The notes beneath the pieces are model-generated. The model was not told where the DNA came from. It saw only the letters and a list, made by a program, of their open reading frames with translations, and searched no databases. DNA of 64,000 bases from Tubulanus polymorphus (lineage: Eukaryota > Nemertea > Palaeonemertea > Tubulaniformes > Tubulanidae), in the NCBI RefSeq assembly GCF_964204645.1, contig NC_134034.1, positions 12,715,962 to 12,779,961 on the forward strand, given 5' to 3'. Of the stretch, positions 1 through 12,061 are shown in pieces. The number at the start of each line of letters is the position of its first letter. Within the stretch, counting starts at the first letter, position 1. Position numbers and translations under genes: made by a program.

Positions 1-2124
1 ATTATATTTTGATGTTGCGTTGATAATTTTGATTTCAGTTTTTCCAGCAGGTCGGATACAGTTTCTTCATCGTCACCTGAAGAATTGGAAATAGAACAGT
101 GACTTTCAGACCGACCGAGTGCTACATCTATGAGCGAGAGGGGGAGAGGTTGAAAGGTGGCGCTATCTGTAGGCCTAGGCCTACTCTACTCTTCTTCAAA
201 ACTTTACTTCCGCTGAATTTCAGGAGCTTCTGCCTCTCCGAAAACTGCACCTGAATAAACCTAACCCATCAATTCCATGGGTACAAGGTCAAGGAGTTAG
301 TAGAATTGAAATTTCTAGGACCAACTGCTGGGCTCAGTTTCACGAAAAAGTTTAAGCCTTAAACAATTGAATTGTTGTCCTCATTGAAAACATGGAGTGA
401 CCAAATGGCAATTACATCAAAAGTTTTAGTTATTAAACTTTTTTTTTGTGAAACTGGCTGCTGGACTAACTAACAACAAACAGCGCAGCCAGTCAAAGAA
501 GAGTCAGAAAGAATCAGTACTTTAAAAACATACCCTGTTTGAGTTTCTGACTGTTAGATTCCGCTGATGTTTTCTGCTGTTGCTCTCGTTTGAAATCGTC
601 TTTCATCACTTCGATAACGCCGGCGTTTAATTCTTCCATTGTCGTTTTCATCAGTCGCAGTTGATAGTTCAACTCTTGCTCGCTGTCAGATCTCAGTTTG
701 TTCAACTCATCCTGTTCAGCTCGCTGCATCTCCGTATAAATCTCATCCAGCTTCTTGCGACTCTCCGCGTCCAGTTTATCGCCGATTTCATCCAAATCCT
801 ATTTTTGTGGATGATACGGAGCCAAAATCGGCGAGAACATTTTCAAAAAAATTCAAAACCAGGAAATGAAATGGTCTTGACCGTCAGCTGGCGCCATCTT
901 TTATAATCAAATTCAATTCAATTTTAGATTATTGAACAAAACTTTATTGGTACAGGTGTATTGAATTGGATTGACGGTGCGGGCCGGGTTACGCTGATTC
1001 AGTTAAATTCTAATTTCTATAAAATTTAGAATTAAGATTTTGCCCCATAACTGTTTAAGACACCTAATAAAAAGTTAAGGAATTTTTCTAATAGATTGAG
1101 ATCCTACCTTATGGCGACTTTTTCTGACTGTAGCAATAGCACCGGCGCCGGTAGTTGCTGTCTCAGGAGGGGCAGCCGGCGGAACGGTACCCTCTGTGCT
1201 CTGACTAGAATGTTGCTGACCCATGATCGGAGGAGTTTGTTGGACGGTGGTAGACTGGACGGTATCACTCGGGGTCGGAGCGCTCCTCGGCGGTACGATG
1301 GTTGACTCCGCTTGTTGCTGCCGTTGTTGGGAATGTTGTAATTCCTGGCGCAATGTTTCGACTTGTTCTTTCAAGGCATCTAACTGCAAAATAGAAATAA
1401 AAAGGGAAAATTTAGAAATTCCTTGAATAAGGACGGTAATCACGTTTCTTTGGAAAATCCCGCGGCATTTAGCCTTTAGTTTTACACGTTACAGGTTAAA
1501 TCTGCAAGTGGCAAAACCGTCTCTTTTTCGGGTCTAGCCACTATTCCAAAGAAGCAACCGTTGTATGGGAACCCCGCCGGACAACGTCTGCTATTCAGAC
1601 TACACCAAACGATAATCCTAGTGGATCCCCAGCCAAATACTGCACTGGTTACTCAGAGGCGTCGGGTCGGTAAAAAAGATTTTTCAAAGGCAATAGAAAA
1701 AAGGGGGAAAATTGATTGAGTTTCCTTAATCCGAGAGAAAGTGCTCTGAACTTATCAGAGCCGTAGCGTGGATGTAATAAGAGAAAATACCGTGCTCGGT
1801 TCCACAGCTGTCAACAACTAGAGTCGAATCGAACTTGATTCTTTTTCTGCGTAATCTATCAAATGAGGATGTAATGTACAATCATCCCAAAAATGACGAT
1901 ATTTCATAGTTTGACAGTTTTAAGATGTTGCCACATCTTCAGAGAAAAATAGAATACATTTTTTCAGAAATATCATTTCATCGGAGGACGCTCTCGGTGA
2001 ACGTTACCGTTAAACTTACTTTATGTTTGGATATTTCGAACATAATCCCGTCGGGTAGCCAACTGACGTGTAAACCCTCAGCTGCTTCTAAACCGACTAG
2101 CTGCATCGCATTTATACGAAACAT
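1..2124 (-). CDS. Unidentified coiled-coil protein, 5' part (3' end beyond window)
   Basis: I do not recognise this gene. Four exons fit splice signals and phase on the minus strand: 2124-2020 (35 codons, starts MFRINAMQLVGLEAA, donor GTAAGT), 1383-1108 (92 codons), 798-534 (88 codons plus 1 nt) and 76 to the window edge. The second exon begins with a short heptad-like stretch (LDALKEQVETLRQEL), then a Q/S/T/P/A-rich low-complexity linker. The third and fourth are highly charged coiled coil (ESRKKLDEIYTEMQ, then DDEETVSDLLEKLKSK). Phases agree at all three junctions. The start is the first Met after in-frame TAG codons, but an acceptor-like AG lies just upstream, so 2124 could be inside a coding exon. 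Exon calling is good; product and true N-terminus are open. Confidence 0.6.
330..464. mobile_element. MITE, GGGCCCAGTTTCAC family (degenerate copy)
   Basis: About 135 bp with inverted ends: GGGCTCAGTTTCACGAAAAA at the left and TTTTTTTGTGAAACTGGC at the right. It lies in intron 3 of the coiled-coil gene. Four further copies of the family are in the window (30892, 44188, 55056, 60236). Confidence 0.6.
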
Positions 2125-4397
2125 TTTAAACAGTAACTACTAATATTACAGAATGTTAATCCATCGATATTAATTTGCCTGCGATAAACCTTGCATTTTC
2201 TATCAAAATCTGCCCCAGAAAATTCTCACAGGTCGCTAATTCTCTCTATCGACATAGAATCATTGCGATCCTTTCGATTGAAATCTATTCAGCTCAGAAT
2301 CTCGTTTCCAAAACCAGTTCGCTCCCTGTCGCTTCGTTCATCTCAGAAATCAAACGTCTCAAAATCCCACCCTCACCGTCTCAAGCCTCTCTAGATATAC
2401 CAGTAACTGAAGTACTGCGTATACGCCGATCACATAAAGAAGACCATATGGTCAACAACAAGGCACGATTAATTATTAACCACTTTAATATTGTTTCTCA
2501 CATAGACCGTGCGCATTTAATTACACTTAAAACATAGGCGGTGGAGAAATTTCTAAGTTCTAAGATATGGATTTTAAAAAAAAGTCTCTCGGAGATTAAA
2601 CAGTGAAGGAATTTGATTCAATATTCTAAGGACAGCGGATGAATGTTGTTGGTTGTGTTGCGCGCGCACTGCGCTCTGTAGCAGACGGTACCAGATCTAT
2701 CGACCGTGTATCGACAGATGTTAAATCAATAGATCGTTAATTATTAATTATTTGTCCGGTTTATAAATTCGATCACGCGATCAACCGACTGTGAATACGA
2801 GCAGACGATATTTTATAAACAGGCGAAAAATACTCTCCCGGGAAATCATCCGGTTTATCGCTATACGCTTAATTCAACTCTAAATATGATTACATATTTC
2901 GAAATATTTGAAACAGGATTCAAAAATCACTGTCCCGATGAATGAGTGGTTTACAAAAAAATCATGTTTCGCCATTTTGTAAGATTTATGTAATAATTAT
3001 GTAAAAATACAGTTTCTTGCATATTTTTTAATGATTTCATGTTTTGCTGTTATCGAGTTCTGACCATAAACAAACCATTCATGATTTAATATCATTGTAA
3101 CAACCATTTGTAAAATACTGAAAATCATTTTTATCAAAAAAGCATGTATTTTTCTTATTACAGATGACAAGTCCCTTGAACTAAAAGTTAAAATTCTAAA
3201 TTCCAGTCAAACCATTTACATGTAGTTAAAAAGTCTCCAACTACGCGGGAACTTATTGCATTATTCATATAACACAAATATCGAAATGTTTTTGAAATTA
3301 GATTTAGAAATTACTGTTTCGGTGGGTCAAGAAATAGTGTTTGGCTATTTTGAGAAATTGTAAAACTCTAAAATCGTAACAGTTTCTTAGCCTATAATAT
3401 CTTAAAGCGATTTCCTGTTTGACTCCAAGGTTTTCACCAGAAAAAAAAATTTTTATGATAATCTGATCATTTCTAGAATATTGAGAAGAGAAAAACTGAA
3501 TCTGAAAGTTGAAATTGTAAACATTTAATCAAAGCATTTTGTTAAAACTCTCTCCTTAGCCCAAAATAGACTCACGGAACCACCGGTTAAACATTCGATT
3601 CTTTTTTCACAATTCAAGAAAGAAATACCAATATTTTAATTGACTGACAAAAACTCGGCGTGAAAAACACGGTATGAAATCCTTCACGCTCGATTATCTG
3701 TGAATTGAATGAAACCGCATTCAGAACGGTCGGGGCGGGAGGGGGTAGGCGGGCGGAGGGGGTATAGTATAGTATAATACAGGGTCTAATATAGTATTTA
3801 AACAAAGTAAGTAAAAAACGGTATTGAAAATCGAAAGTATGTTCACAACACAATTTCACAAGACTGTCTCCGGCCCAGGGGTAAAAATACCGCTCGTTTC
3901 AATTCAAATATAAACATTCTCACCGAATACGAAAGATATCTCAGACAATTTCTGTAGACGTATCTGACATCGGACCGAATATACTATAGAGACCTGGAAC
4001 TGACTGTCTGAGAATTAACCGACTATCATCAACGAAAAAGCGGCGGCCGTACGATCATATTATATTATATGATCATGTAATGTTATGAATAACAATTAAA
4101 TGTTATGAATTTAAAAGATTGAAAACGAAATAAGAAATTTTAGAAAAAAGATTAAAAGATCGGACGTTTTCGGACTTTCTTCAGAGAACATCGTCAAGTG
4201 GGATTTCAATTCTTGATGAACAAACCTCATTTTATATAGTCTTTTATATTTGAAATGTTTAATATGCTCCACATGGTGAGTGGTTATTCTTGAAACGTTT
4301 GAAATGTAGTCGGTTTGAACTCCTTGTCTGAGTGGTACAGGCTATGTACGTTCAATCCGAATCCGGCATCAAAATTAGTTAACTTTACATAGTCTAA

Positions 4398-4422
4398 CTA
4401 TATATATATATATATATATATA
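4398..4422. repeat. (TA)n microsatellite
   Basis: An uninterrupted TA dinucleotide run of about 12 units. Confidence 0.85.
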
Positions 4423-4676
4423 CCGAGGCTAGGTACCGGTAAGCCATTATTATATGTGAAAAAACATCCTGAATTTAGACACATTTTTATCCGTAATTCT
4501 GTTAATGACGTCAGAATATCGCTGCGATAAACGGTGTGTGACAAGGTGTCATTTTGAATAGATAGTTACCAAATAAACAGACATTAAACATAAATTTACC
4601 ACCAGTTATAGGGCTTGAAGTCGGTTGGCGTTTCAGATAGTTAGATACTTGTACGTCTACTGGGCTATAAAAAATT

Positions 4677-4862
4677 GTCTGCCTGCCTGACTGCCTGCCT
4701 GTCTGTCTGTCTGTTTGTCTGTCTGCCTGTCTGCCTGTTTGTCTGTCTGCCTGTCTGTCTGTCTGCCTGTCTGCCTGTTTGTCTGTCTGCCTGTCTGCCT
4801 GCCTGCCTGTCTGTCTGTCTATCCAGTTTGTCCTGTATCGATGATGATGATGATGATGATGT
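4677..4862. repeat. (CTGT/CTGC)n tetranucleotide tract followed by (GAT)n
   Basis: A pyrimidine-rich CTGT/CTGC tract of about 140 bp is followed at 4840-4861 by a short GAT run. The Cys-rich open frames through it are artefacts of the repeat. Confidence 0.85.
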
Positions 4863-5216
4863 GTTTATTAATTAGCACCCGTATGAATGTTGACGGGTTG
4901 ACGCCCTGTTTATCACCTAAAATCAGTGACAGTAATATCCGGATCAACACTGTCTCTCGACATATCCCCCCTTATCACGTCATCAATAGCCGTTCATAAT
5001 CAGTAGCAACAATATTAACTATTTCAGCTTCCAGCCCATGTACATGATTCTTTTAGATACCTTCACGTATCATTGATACACTATTCGTTTAGAAATTTGC
5101 GTAATCAGATCATACCCGGACTGGCCACCAGTCACTGCCCCTGACTGGCCACCAGTCACTATTGACTGGTCGTCACACGGAGCATTCCAACTTACAATCC
5201 TCCTCGGACACTGGTG

Positions 5217-5400
5217 TACCGTGGCCTAGTGGTTAGCGTGCTTCGCTGATAGGTTGTGGGTAACAGGTTCGAGTCCCGGGTGAAACTAGGAACAGGGCTA
5301 TGGACGAACTATAAGAATCAGGGTAAGGCTTTGGGGTCACGCATAACCATGGTGAGATTATGGGTATTTTGGTAGAATTTCTTAACACTACAAAGAGTGC
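5217..5400 (+). mobile_element. tRNA-derived SINE-like element
   Basis: An A box TGGCCTAGTGG at 5222-5232 and a B box GGTTCGAGTCC at 5266-5276 have the spacing of an internal RNA polymerase III promoter. The ends form only a partial acceptor stem and no good anticodon arm, so this is not a working tRNA. An unrelated tail of about 100 bp follows the tRNA-like head, as in SINEs. Only one clear copy is in the window, so the boundaries are approximate. Confidence 0.5.
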
Positions 5401-7299
5401 ACCCACTTGTTCCGGTGGTATAGAATCAGATGTCGCAGATGCCTCCCCGCCCAGAACAGATTGACGGAGAGTCTACTGACCCCTAAACCTTACCTTTTTA
5501 ATCCCTACAGTAAGGGGGGGGGGGGCGTAATAAGGGGAGCATATTTCAATCTATATGACACCGGTATACAACAATCAATCATTGTTTTATTCCAGAACTA
5601 ATGAAATTATTTTCAGAATGATTCCACGGCGGCCGTGTCGAATAAAGCATGAAATAAACGTTTTAATCATGATTTCGTAGAGGAAATCTCGTGTAGATTC
5701 TATATCGAAATCAGCAGCTTTTATTTCTACCCTTTTGAACAATAGAACAGCTAGAATACTACACATATTCGAAAAAAAACCTGGTCTGAAATGGTCACAA
5801 AATTGAATTCACATATTTATACATTTGTTGTAAAAAATAATATAAAATCTCGGGACACTAAGAATCAAATAGAGTACACAAAATGTTTCCTTGATCTATT
5901 GTTAAGTTCATACGACGTTTTAACTACGACGATGATCCCCAAAAATACAAAAACAATCAATTCTAAGCTATACACGTAAATGACGTAACCTACCTCGTCC
6001 ATCTGAAGTCACACAGTACTGTATATCAGCGTTATAACCACCACCAGTACGACAGAAAGAAAGAGAGACTATAACAAGCCAAACCCGCGACCGTATTACA
6101 TTTATTAGTAAGATTATAAAATCAAAAGAAAATTTACGAGACCAAAACGGTTTTTACAATGGACGCGCGGACGTCACAGCAGGTTCAGTTATAGAGCCAC
6201 TGTACGTGATATACACGACCGTACCCACGCGTATACAACAGTCACAGACGTTATATTAATAAAAATGTCAATCTTGACCGAAGAAGTTGATCCGGTGCGA
6301 ACTTTTTACTCAGTTTATAGAAAATCAACAGAGAAAAAAAGTCAAAAGTGCGACCGGGAACAAACGTGAAATCGACAGGAGCCTGACACAAAAATACTTT
6401 TTGAACCTAGCTATTCCCGATATTCTAGATGACCTGTAAAGTTTTGGGATTTGTCAAGTTCGGGGCCGCAAACCACAGCGCAGCGATAAACACCCGTCGC
6501 CCGCAATTGACCCAGAATTGCTTTTAAAAATGCATGCATATCACTGCGACTTTATTCATAAAAATTACTATTCGACTTTTACAAGTGGAACCGATAAATC
6601 TGATCAGTGCCATAGAGAAAATCTACAGCATGTTGATAGAAAAAAAAAACATGCTACGCAAATAGGTCTACATGTCCATATACGGGATTGGAAAGAGTTG
6701 ACACTGTGACCGTTTGAGTTTGAACTATAAACAAACCCTCACAGACCACGACGTATTGTAAACATTCATGTATTTTTACCTTGTAAGCGCCACTGATTCC
6801 GTGCCTCACTCTCCTTCAAATAAACACCTCAAACACTGTACTGGAATAAAACACCGTCGTTACAAGTTCGTCTAATAAAGTCTCTTATTTCTACGAGTCG
6901 CCGATTTTCGCTATAGGAACCCGATTAATTTCGCTTGTTTGTAATTTTCGCGACGAGTATTCATATTCGAGATCTTGGTTTCCCAGGACTAACCCTATTG
7001 GATTATACTTGTAACCTCACGACGGTCCAAGCTCATTTTGTTTCTGATAACCAATCTAACAACTTAAGACCAGTGTAAACTTATTTGGCTCTATAGCCAA
7101 TCTAACAACTTAAGACCAGTCTTTTGTTTTTGTTTTTGGCTTAAAGTCAAAAAGTCAGCGTGAAAAAATTCCGGTTAAGATTTTTCGAAATTTGGATACA
7201 ATGTTTATGTTTTTTTTTTTTTTTTAATGAAAATAGGGAGTAAGCCTTTAGTAGAATCACAAACTAGAGTTCTAATCTCCACAGTTTACACGTCATGGA

Positions 7300-7486
7300 A
7301 AATATCACATATATTTCCTGAACCCGATGACAGTTCTTTACAAGGTGTCACAAAATGTCAACTCATTTCTCTGAAAAACGTCAACGTTTTGGCAGCTGAA
7401 TGAACTGACAGGGAAAGGGAGGGGTAGTGTAGCTAGGGGAACGCATTCCAACAGCTGCATTCCCGATAGCGAGAAGCTGAAATATT
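7300..7486 (+). promoter_or_regulatory. Promoter region and 5' UTR exon of peptide gene 1
   Basis: This segment is duplicated upstream of peptide gene 2 (10850-11050). Shared stretches include GAACTGACAGGGAAAGG and CATTCCAACAGCTG, then GAAGCTGAAATATT followed by a strong GTAAGT donor at 7487. The matching donor in copy 2 is at 11051. I infer a non-coding first exon ending at 7486. The transcription start is not determined. Confidence 0.5.
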
Positions 7487-7874
7487 GTAAGTAGGAACTT
7501 ATCAAAAAAATTTCCGGGGTAATTAGAATAACTTAATTTTTTTGATAGGGAAATAGGTATGTGTGCAATATGTAGTATGCATTCAAAAACCATCGAAGAC
7601 GTTTAGAAAAACTACGATGAAATCAGAAATTTATCCGAAATAAATATGAAAAGAAATTGATAAGAAATGTATCAAAAAAGTGCCAAATGGAAATTACTAC
7701 TTCCTAGTCGCTATACAGTATTTGGGTTGGTGGTACGATAACCATCACACTCAAACGTGGTGAACAGATGATAAGATAAAAACCCACTATTTAAAAATTT
7801 AAAAAAAAAATCTAAAATCGAGAATGTATTTATTGAAACAATCTAAAATATACGAACACGACGTTTCGATCTCA

Positions 7875-7930
7875 CACTAGAGATCATCGTCAGGTGTGGA
7901 CGTGAGCTCACCTGACGATGATCTCTAGGA
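7875..7930. repeat. Short perfect hairpin
   Basis: Arms CTAGAGATCATCGTCAGGTG and its exact reverse complement are separated by about 10 bp, in the first intron of peptide gene 1. Confidence 0.7.
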
Positions 7931-8402
7931 TGATGATCTCTTATATTTCAGTATTTGGGTTATTTGCTCAAACGTTGGTCAGATAGTTGATAAAGGTTCA
8001 TTGTGTGGTGAATATGGCATTTATCCGTCGTTTATCTTTAAAACCCTGGCGAATTAAAAAATACATTTCTCGAGATTGCGGGGAATTTTTGCGAATTTTT
8101 CAAAAAAAATATCCCAGAAAGTCCCCAGCCACCTAATTAGTGTTCGGGCATTTCAACGACTGTACGACTGCTCTACTGTATGAGAGAAGCCACCTTCGAC
8201 TAGTTCGCCATCTAACGGACAATTAGGTCAGTAGGTCAGTCAGGCCCGAGGTGACCGCAACCATACCTGAAGGTTTTCATCGACGTCGCCACACCTGATG
8301 GGTTTCAACCAACTTTTCAGCAAACTGACTTCAAAGAAATTTATTTATAAAATCAAAAATAATCACTAGAATTCAACCGTTCTTTTTCAGCCGAACAGAG
8401 CT

Positions 8403-9660
8403 ATGAATTTAAAACTGTTTGTATCGTTTCTGATGACGTTGTTGATGATTTTTTCCCACCTCGTGTTCTACGTGGAATGCAGCGCTGGTAAGGAGGGCCA
8501 GGGGGCGCTACTCACAAAAAATTCACATTTTACAAACAATGATAATTCAGACAGATCACCATTGATAAAACACTATAGATCGGTGTTGTAACGATAAAAC
8601 AAAGATGATCCCACAATAATAAAGAAAGACAAAGTCCGAAAAATGTTTCCTTGAGCTAGCGTAGCTTATTCAACGTTTTGACTATATCCTAATAGTCATC
8701 TTCAGGAATACTGTATTCCTTGAGCTAGTGTAGTTTATTCAATGTTTCGACTATATCCTAATAGCCATCTTCAGGAATACTGTATTCCTTGAGCTAGTGT
8801 AGTTTATTCAACGTTTCGACTTTATCCTAATAGTCATCTTCAGGAATACTGTATTCCTTGAGCTAGTGTAGTTTATTCAATGTTTTGACTATATCCTTAT
8901 AGTCATCATCAGGAATACTGAAGATAAAGATGACTATCAAGATGTAGTCAAAACATTGAATAAACTACACTGGCTCAAGGAATACAGTATTCCTGAAGAT
9001 GACTATCAGGATATAGTCAAAACATTGAATAAACTACACTGGCTCAAGGAATACAGTATTCCTGAAGATGACTATTAGAATATAGTCGACACGTCGAATA
9101 AACTACACTAGCTCAAGGAATACAGTATTCCTGAAGATGACTATTAGGATATAGTCGAAACGTTGAATAAACTACACTAGCTCAAGGAATACAGTATTCC
9201 TGAAGATGACTTTTAGGATATAGTCGAAACGTTGAATAAACTAAAGGAATCGGCTTATACGGATTCTGGTCCAATCCGGACAATATTTGCAGTTCATTTA
9301 TTCATTATTTATTTATTACAAGAAAATGACTTTTAATCCCAATTTCCCGAAAACCGGATGAATTTTGTTTATACCAAATGATCCGAATTAAGTGGGCTCC
9401 ACTCTATTACAATGAACAAACTATGGACTGAAAATAGTCCGGATTAGACTAAAATCCGGGTTAAGCCAGTTTGAGTGTCGACGATACGAGGTCGCGTTGA
9501 AGCCGACGGCGCCGAAAACGGTTCGGTCTCAATCATGCACCTTCGCGGAAAATTCAATCCGATTTTAATTACTGAACTGAGGGAATTGATTTCAGGTCGA
9601 GCGAAAAGAGCACCGGCTCCAACCCCATCCCCAAATGCTTTCTATGGTTCACGCGGCTAA
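8403..9660 (+). CDS. Small secreted peptide precursor 1 (49 aa), unknown family
   Basis: Two coding exons join in phase: 8403-8487 and 9596-9660. The first sits in an exon beginning at 8391 after a TCTTTTTCAG acceptor. It encodes a hydrophobic signal peptide (MNLKLFVSFLMTLLMIFSH..., ending VECSA). The second gives a 21-residue tail, GRAKR then APAPTPSPNAFYGSRG, then TAA. AKR before APAP is a plausible dibasic processing site, leaving a 16-residue Pro/Ala/Ser peptide; this is inferred. A 3' UTR exon starts at 9778 with AATAAA at 9878. Reading through the GTAAGG donor would give an unspliced 62-aa frame; I prefer the spliced form because the paralogue conserves every splice site. Role unknown: it could be a neuropeptide-like, antimicrobial or other secreted peptide. 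Confidence 0.65.
8645..9245. repeat. Large foldback of 69-bp tandem units in the peptide gene 1 intron
   Basis: Left arm 8645-8920 holds about four copies of a 69-bp unit containing TATCCTAATAGTCATCTTCA. After a short centre, the right arm to 9245 holds four to five copies of its reverse complement. Each unit also contains the small palindrome GGAATACAGTATTCC. The intron transcript could fold into a hairpin with arms near 300 bp. The corresponding intron of peptide gene 2 lacks it. Confidence 0.8.
9245..9470. repeat. Interspersed repeat shared with the KAT2 intron
   Basis: Blocks such as CCGGACAATATTTGC, GATGAATTTTGTT and CGAATTAAG..GACTCCACT recur in the same order at about 41690-41865. Probably an old non-autonomous DNA transposon; its ends are unclear. 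Confidence 0.45.
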
Positions 9661-9777
9661 GAAACCACAAGTGAGTAATAAAGCGATATATATTCGTTCT
9701 TTATTTTAAGTTAAAATCGAATCTAATTATAAGTTGTATTTCATGTATTCAAGAATATGTCTATCTACGTATTTCAG

Positions 9778-9897
9778 GCCCCCCGGTCCCTCTCCGCGGG
9801 CGAGATTCTGACTGGAAACTTCAATTGGTACCAAATGACGATCGATAGTTATATTTGATAAATTTGATTCATTGGTAAATAAATTCACAACTCAGAT
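9778..9897 (+). terminator. 3' UTR exon and polyadenylation signal, peptide gene 1
   Basis: The exon follows an ATTTCAG acceptor and contains TCTCCGCGGGCGAGA, conserved in copy 2. AATAAA is at 9878-9883. Confidence 0.6.
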
Positions 9898-10849
9898 CAG
9901 TTAAAATCGTTTCTTTTTCTAGTTGTTTTGTAAAAATGGGCGCTAGGCGTTTGATTATTAGATCAAAACTGCAGTACCCGTAAAACAAGGGCGGATTCAG
10001 GGTCCAATTTTGACCGCCTCGCCAATGAATATAAAAAAGAAGCACATTAAGGCCCATCAAAGTTGATACCTGATTGTTTCTCATCAAATCGCGAAGCCAC
10101 CCGCGTCACTACCGAAAGCCTAAATAAAAAGACAATAACGAAGTCCGAAACCATAAATGAGAAGTTTGTTTTGGCCCACCCTCAGGAAATCTCGCCTGAA
10201 AAAAACAACATTTGAAACGTATACAAAAGTTCCATTGCTCAATTTTTTTCTACCTTTCCAAAAACGGCATCTCAGATTTGTTTTAAGTGCCACGCGTGAT
10301 CAGGCATGTGAGGCACCCTGAATCCACCGCCACACAATAACCCGATCTGTGACTAATATTTGTCAGATACGTTACAGCAGGGTGCGATCTAAGCACACAT
10401 CCGATCGCCCGGGACAAGCATATTTTCATTCGGGGCATGTACGGTAGGTTATCATTATCCCTTGTCGATCGGGCTAGCATAATTTTATGTCTCAAAGCTT
10501 TTTCCCACCCGTTACAACAGATGATTCTGCCACCAATCGGACCGCCTGTTCAGGACAAGTTGATATTCGAGGGGGCCAAGCGAGATTTCAAATATGCTTG
10601 CGCCAAGGGCAAGTGGCTTTTCATCCTTCTCTAACATCAGATGAACTAAAGATAATCTATTACAAGTATCATATAGTTATTTTGTATGATCTTAAACACT
10701 GTCTGGAGCCGTTACCCTAGAACTAAATCTACAAATCCGATAGCCGAAGAACTGGATCCTTAGGCTAAACGTTTTACAGTTTTAGCTTGCCTTTATTAGA
10801 ATCACATATATCTCTATATCTCTATTTTCTATTTACTCGGATTGCATCA
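9898..10849. other. Spacer between the two peptide genes
   Basis: No gene seen. Most of it is an interspersed repeat starting CAGGGTGCGATCTAAG at 10378 and running to about 10626; the rest is unremarkable AT-rich DNA. Confidence 0.5.
10378..10626. mobile_element. CAGGGT-ended interspersed element (hAT-like MITE?)
   Basis: Begins CAGGGTGCGATCTAAG. It contains the family's conserved blocks in inverse orientation (CACCAATCGGACCGCCTGT and CAAGGGCAAGTGGCTTT). Related copies are at 14262, 14420, 37590 and 37782. No transposase is present. Confidence 0.5.
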
Positions 10850-11050
10850 CTGATATTTCCTGCACCTGGTGAAAGCTCTAGGAAAAATGTCACAAAACGT
10901 TAACTTGATTATCTGAAAAACTTCAACATTTTTTCACAGCTGCAAGAACTGACAGGGAAAGGAAGGGATATAGTGGCTAGGGGAACTCATTCCAACAGCT
11001 GGACTCAGCCGCAATAACAACAAGCCCCGGTAGCAAGAAGCTGAAATATT
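10850..11050 (+). promoter_or_regulatory. Promoter region and 5' UTR exon of peptide gene 2
   Basis: Homologous to 7300-7486: GAACTGACAGGGAAAGG, CATTCCAACAGCTG, then GAAGCTGAAATATT and a GTAAGT donor at 11051. The duplication therefore includes the promoter side of the gene. Confidence 0.5.
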
Positions 11051-11320
11051 GTAAGTAGAAATTCATCAAAAACATTTCCAGGGGAATCAGAATTACTTAA
11101 TCTTTGACAGGAGAGGTATCATTCAATATGTATATTATGTATTCCTAAACTATCGAAAACATATGGAAAATCTACGATGAAATCAGAAATGTATCCAAGG
11201 ATTTATTCTAAAGAAATTGATAAAAAATTCATTGAAACAAGTGCCAAATCATAATTATTTAGTCTTTCAAAGGAAAATATCTTATGTGTGCATTCTGCAA
11301 TTTGATAACGTAGAAAAACT

Positions 11321-11607
11321 AATGTCTAGTTCAACCTGACTTGAGAGCATTCCGGGTGGCCTAGCTCGCTCATTTTAGGTAGTACACACCTGATAAAGGT
11401 CTTAATAGGAACAGAAAGGACTGGCAGTAGACCTAAGTAGACTTTTTAAGTATCCTTCAATACAGTTTAAAGTGGATTAAAAAACGATGTTTAAGGTCGA
11501 CTGCCCGTCCTTTCTGGTCCTACTGAGACCTTTATCAGGTATGTACTACCAAAAATGAGCGAGCTAGGCCACCCGGAATGCTCTCAACTCAGGTTGAACT
11601 AGACATT
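11321..11607. mobile_element. Foldback element, 110-bp arms
   Basis: The left arm from AATGTCTAGTTCAACC and the right arm ending GGTTGAACTAGACATT are near-perfect reverse complements over more than 100 bp, with about 50 bp between. It lies in the first intron of peptide gene 2. A diverged relative with shared blocks (CCTGATAAA.GTCTTA) is at about 57743-57890. Confidence 0.75.
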
Positions 11608-12061
11608 ACAATTAAATTAGTAAGTACTTGGAACAAGTATCCATCATATGAAATTGTTTCCTATTAACTTCAAGAATAATTATATGATATTTACTTAGAT
11701 GGTCGAAACTTATTTGAATAAAATAACTTCATCTTTATATTAGTTTATTTACTGATTAGTCTTAAATAATGACCATTCACAAACCGTTTGGACCAAGTCG
11801 TCAAATTCATCCTGTTGTGCAAATCTTATTTGATTAGATGACCTCGTGACTAGCAAATTGTAATTAGGAAAATCAAATCTGATTTGACAAGATAAATTCG
11901 CCTTTGATGATTTGACAAATCGATTTGAATTTGATACCGTTAAATTAGAAAATTAGACCAAATCTAATTTGATTATGACAAGATAAAAACGATTTGCTTA
12001 AAATCAAATTTTGATAAATTCGCCTAAGAATTGAACCGTTCTGTTTCAGCCGAACAGAGCT

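Larger units (their letters stand above)
2125..7380. other. Gene-free stretch of about 5.2 kb
   Basis: I see no ORF here with splice signals and protein-like composition. The sequence is AT-rich. It holds a short palindrome at 4052-4073 (GATCATAT..ATATGATC), a (TA)n run at 4398-4422, a CTGT/CTGC tract at 4677-4818, a tandem GACTGGCCACCAGTCACT pair near 5120-5160, a SINE-like element at 5221, poly-G at 5514 and a fragment of the GGGGCCAGTTGC MITE family near 7050-7120. Its right end includes the promoter of the first peptide gene. Confidence 0.5.

Noticed and set aside
4675-4999. Cys-rich ORFs (CLSVCLPVCL pattern)
   Set aside because: Translation of the CTGT/CTGC tetranucleotide tract.
10283-10720. 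Overlapping small ORFs with NRTACSGQV-type sequence, similar to an ORF at 14419
   Set aside because: The similarity is due to the shared CAGGGT-ended interspersed repeat, not a protein family.
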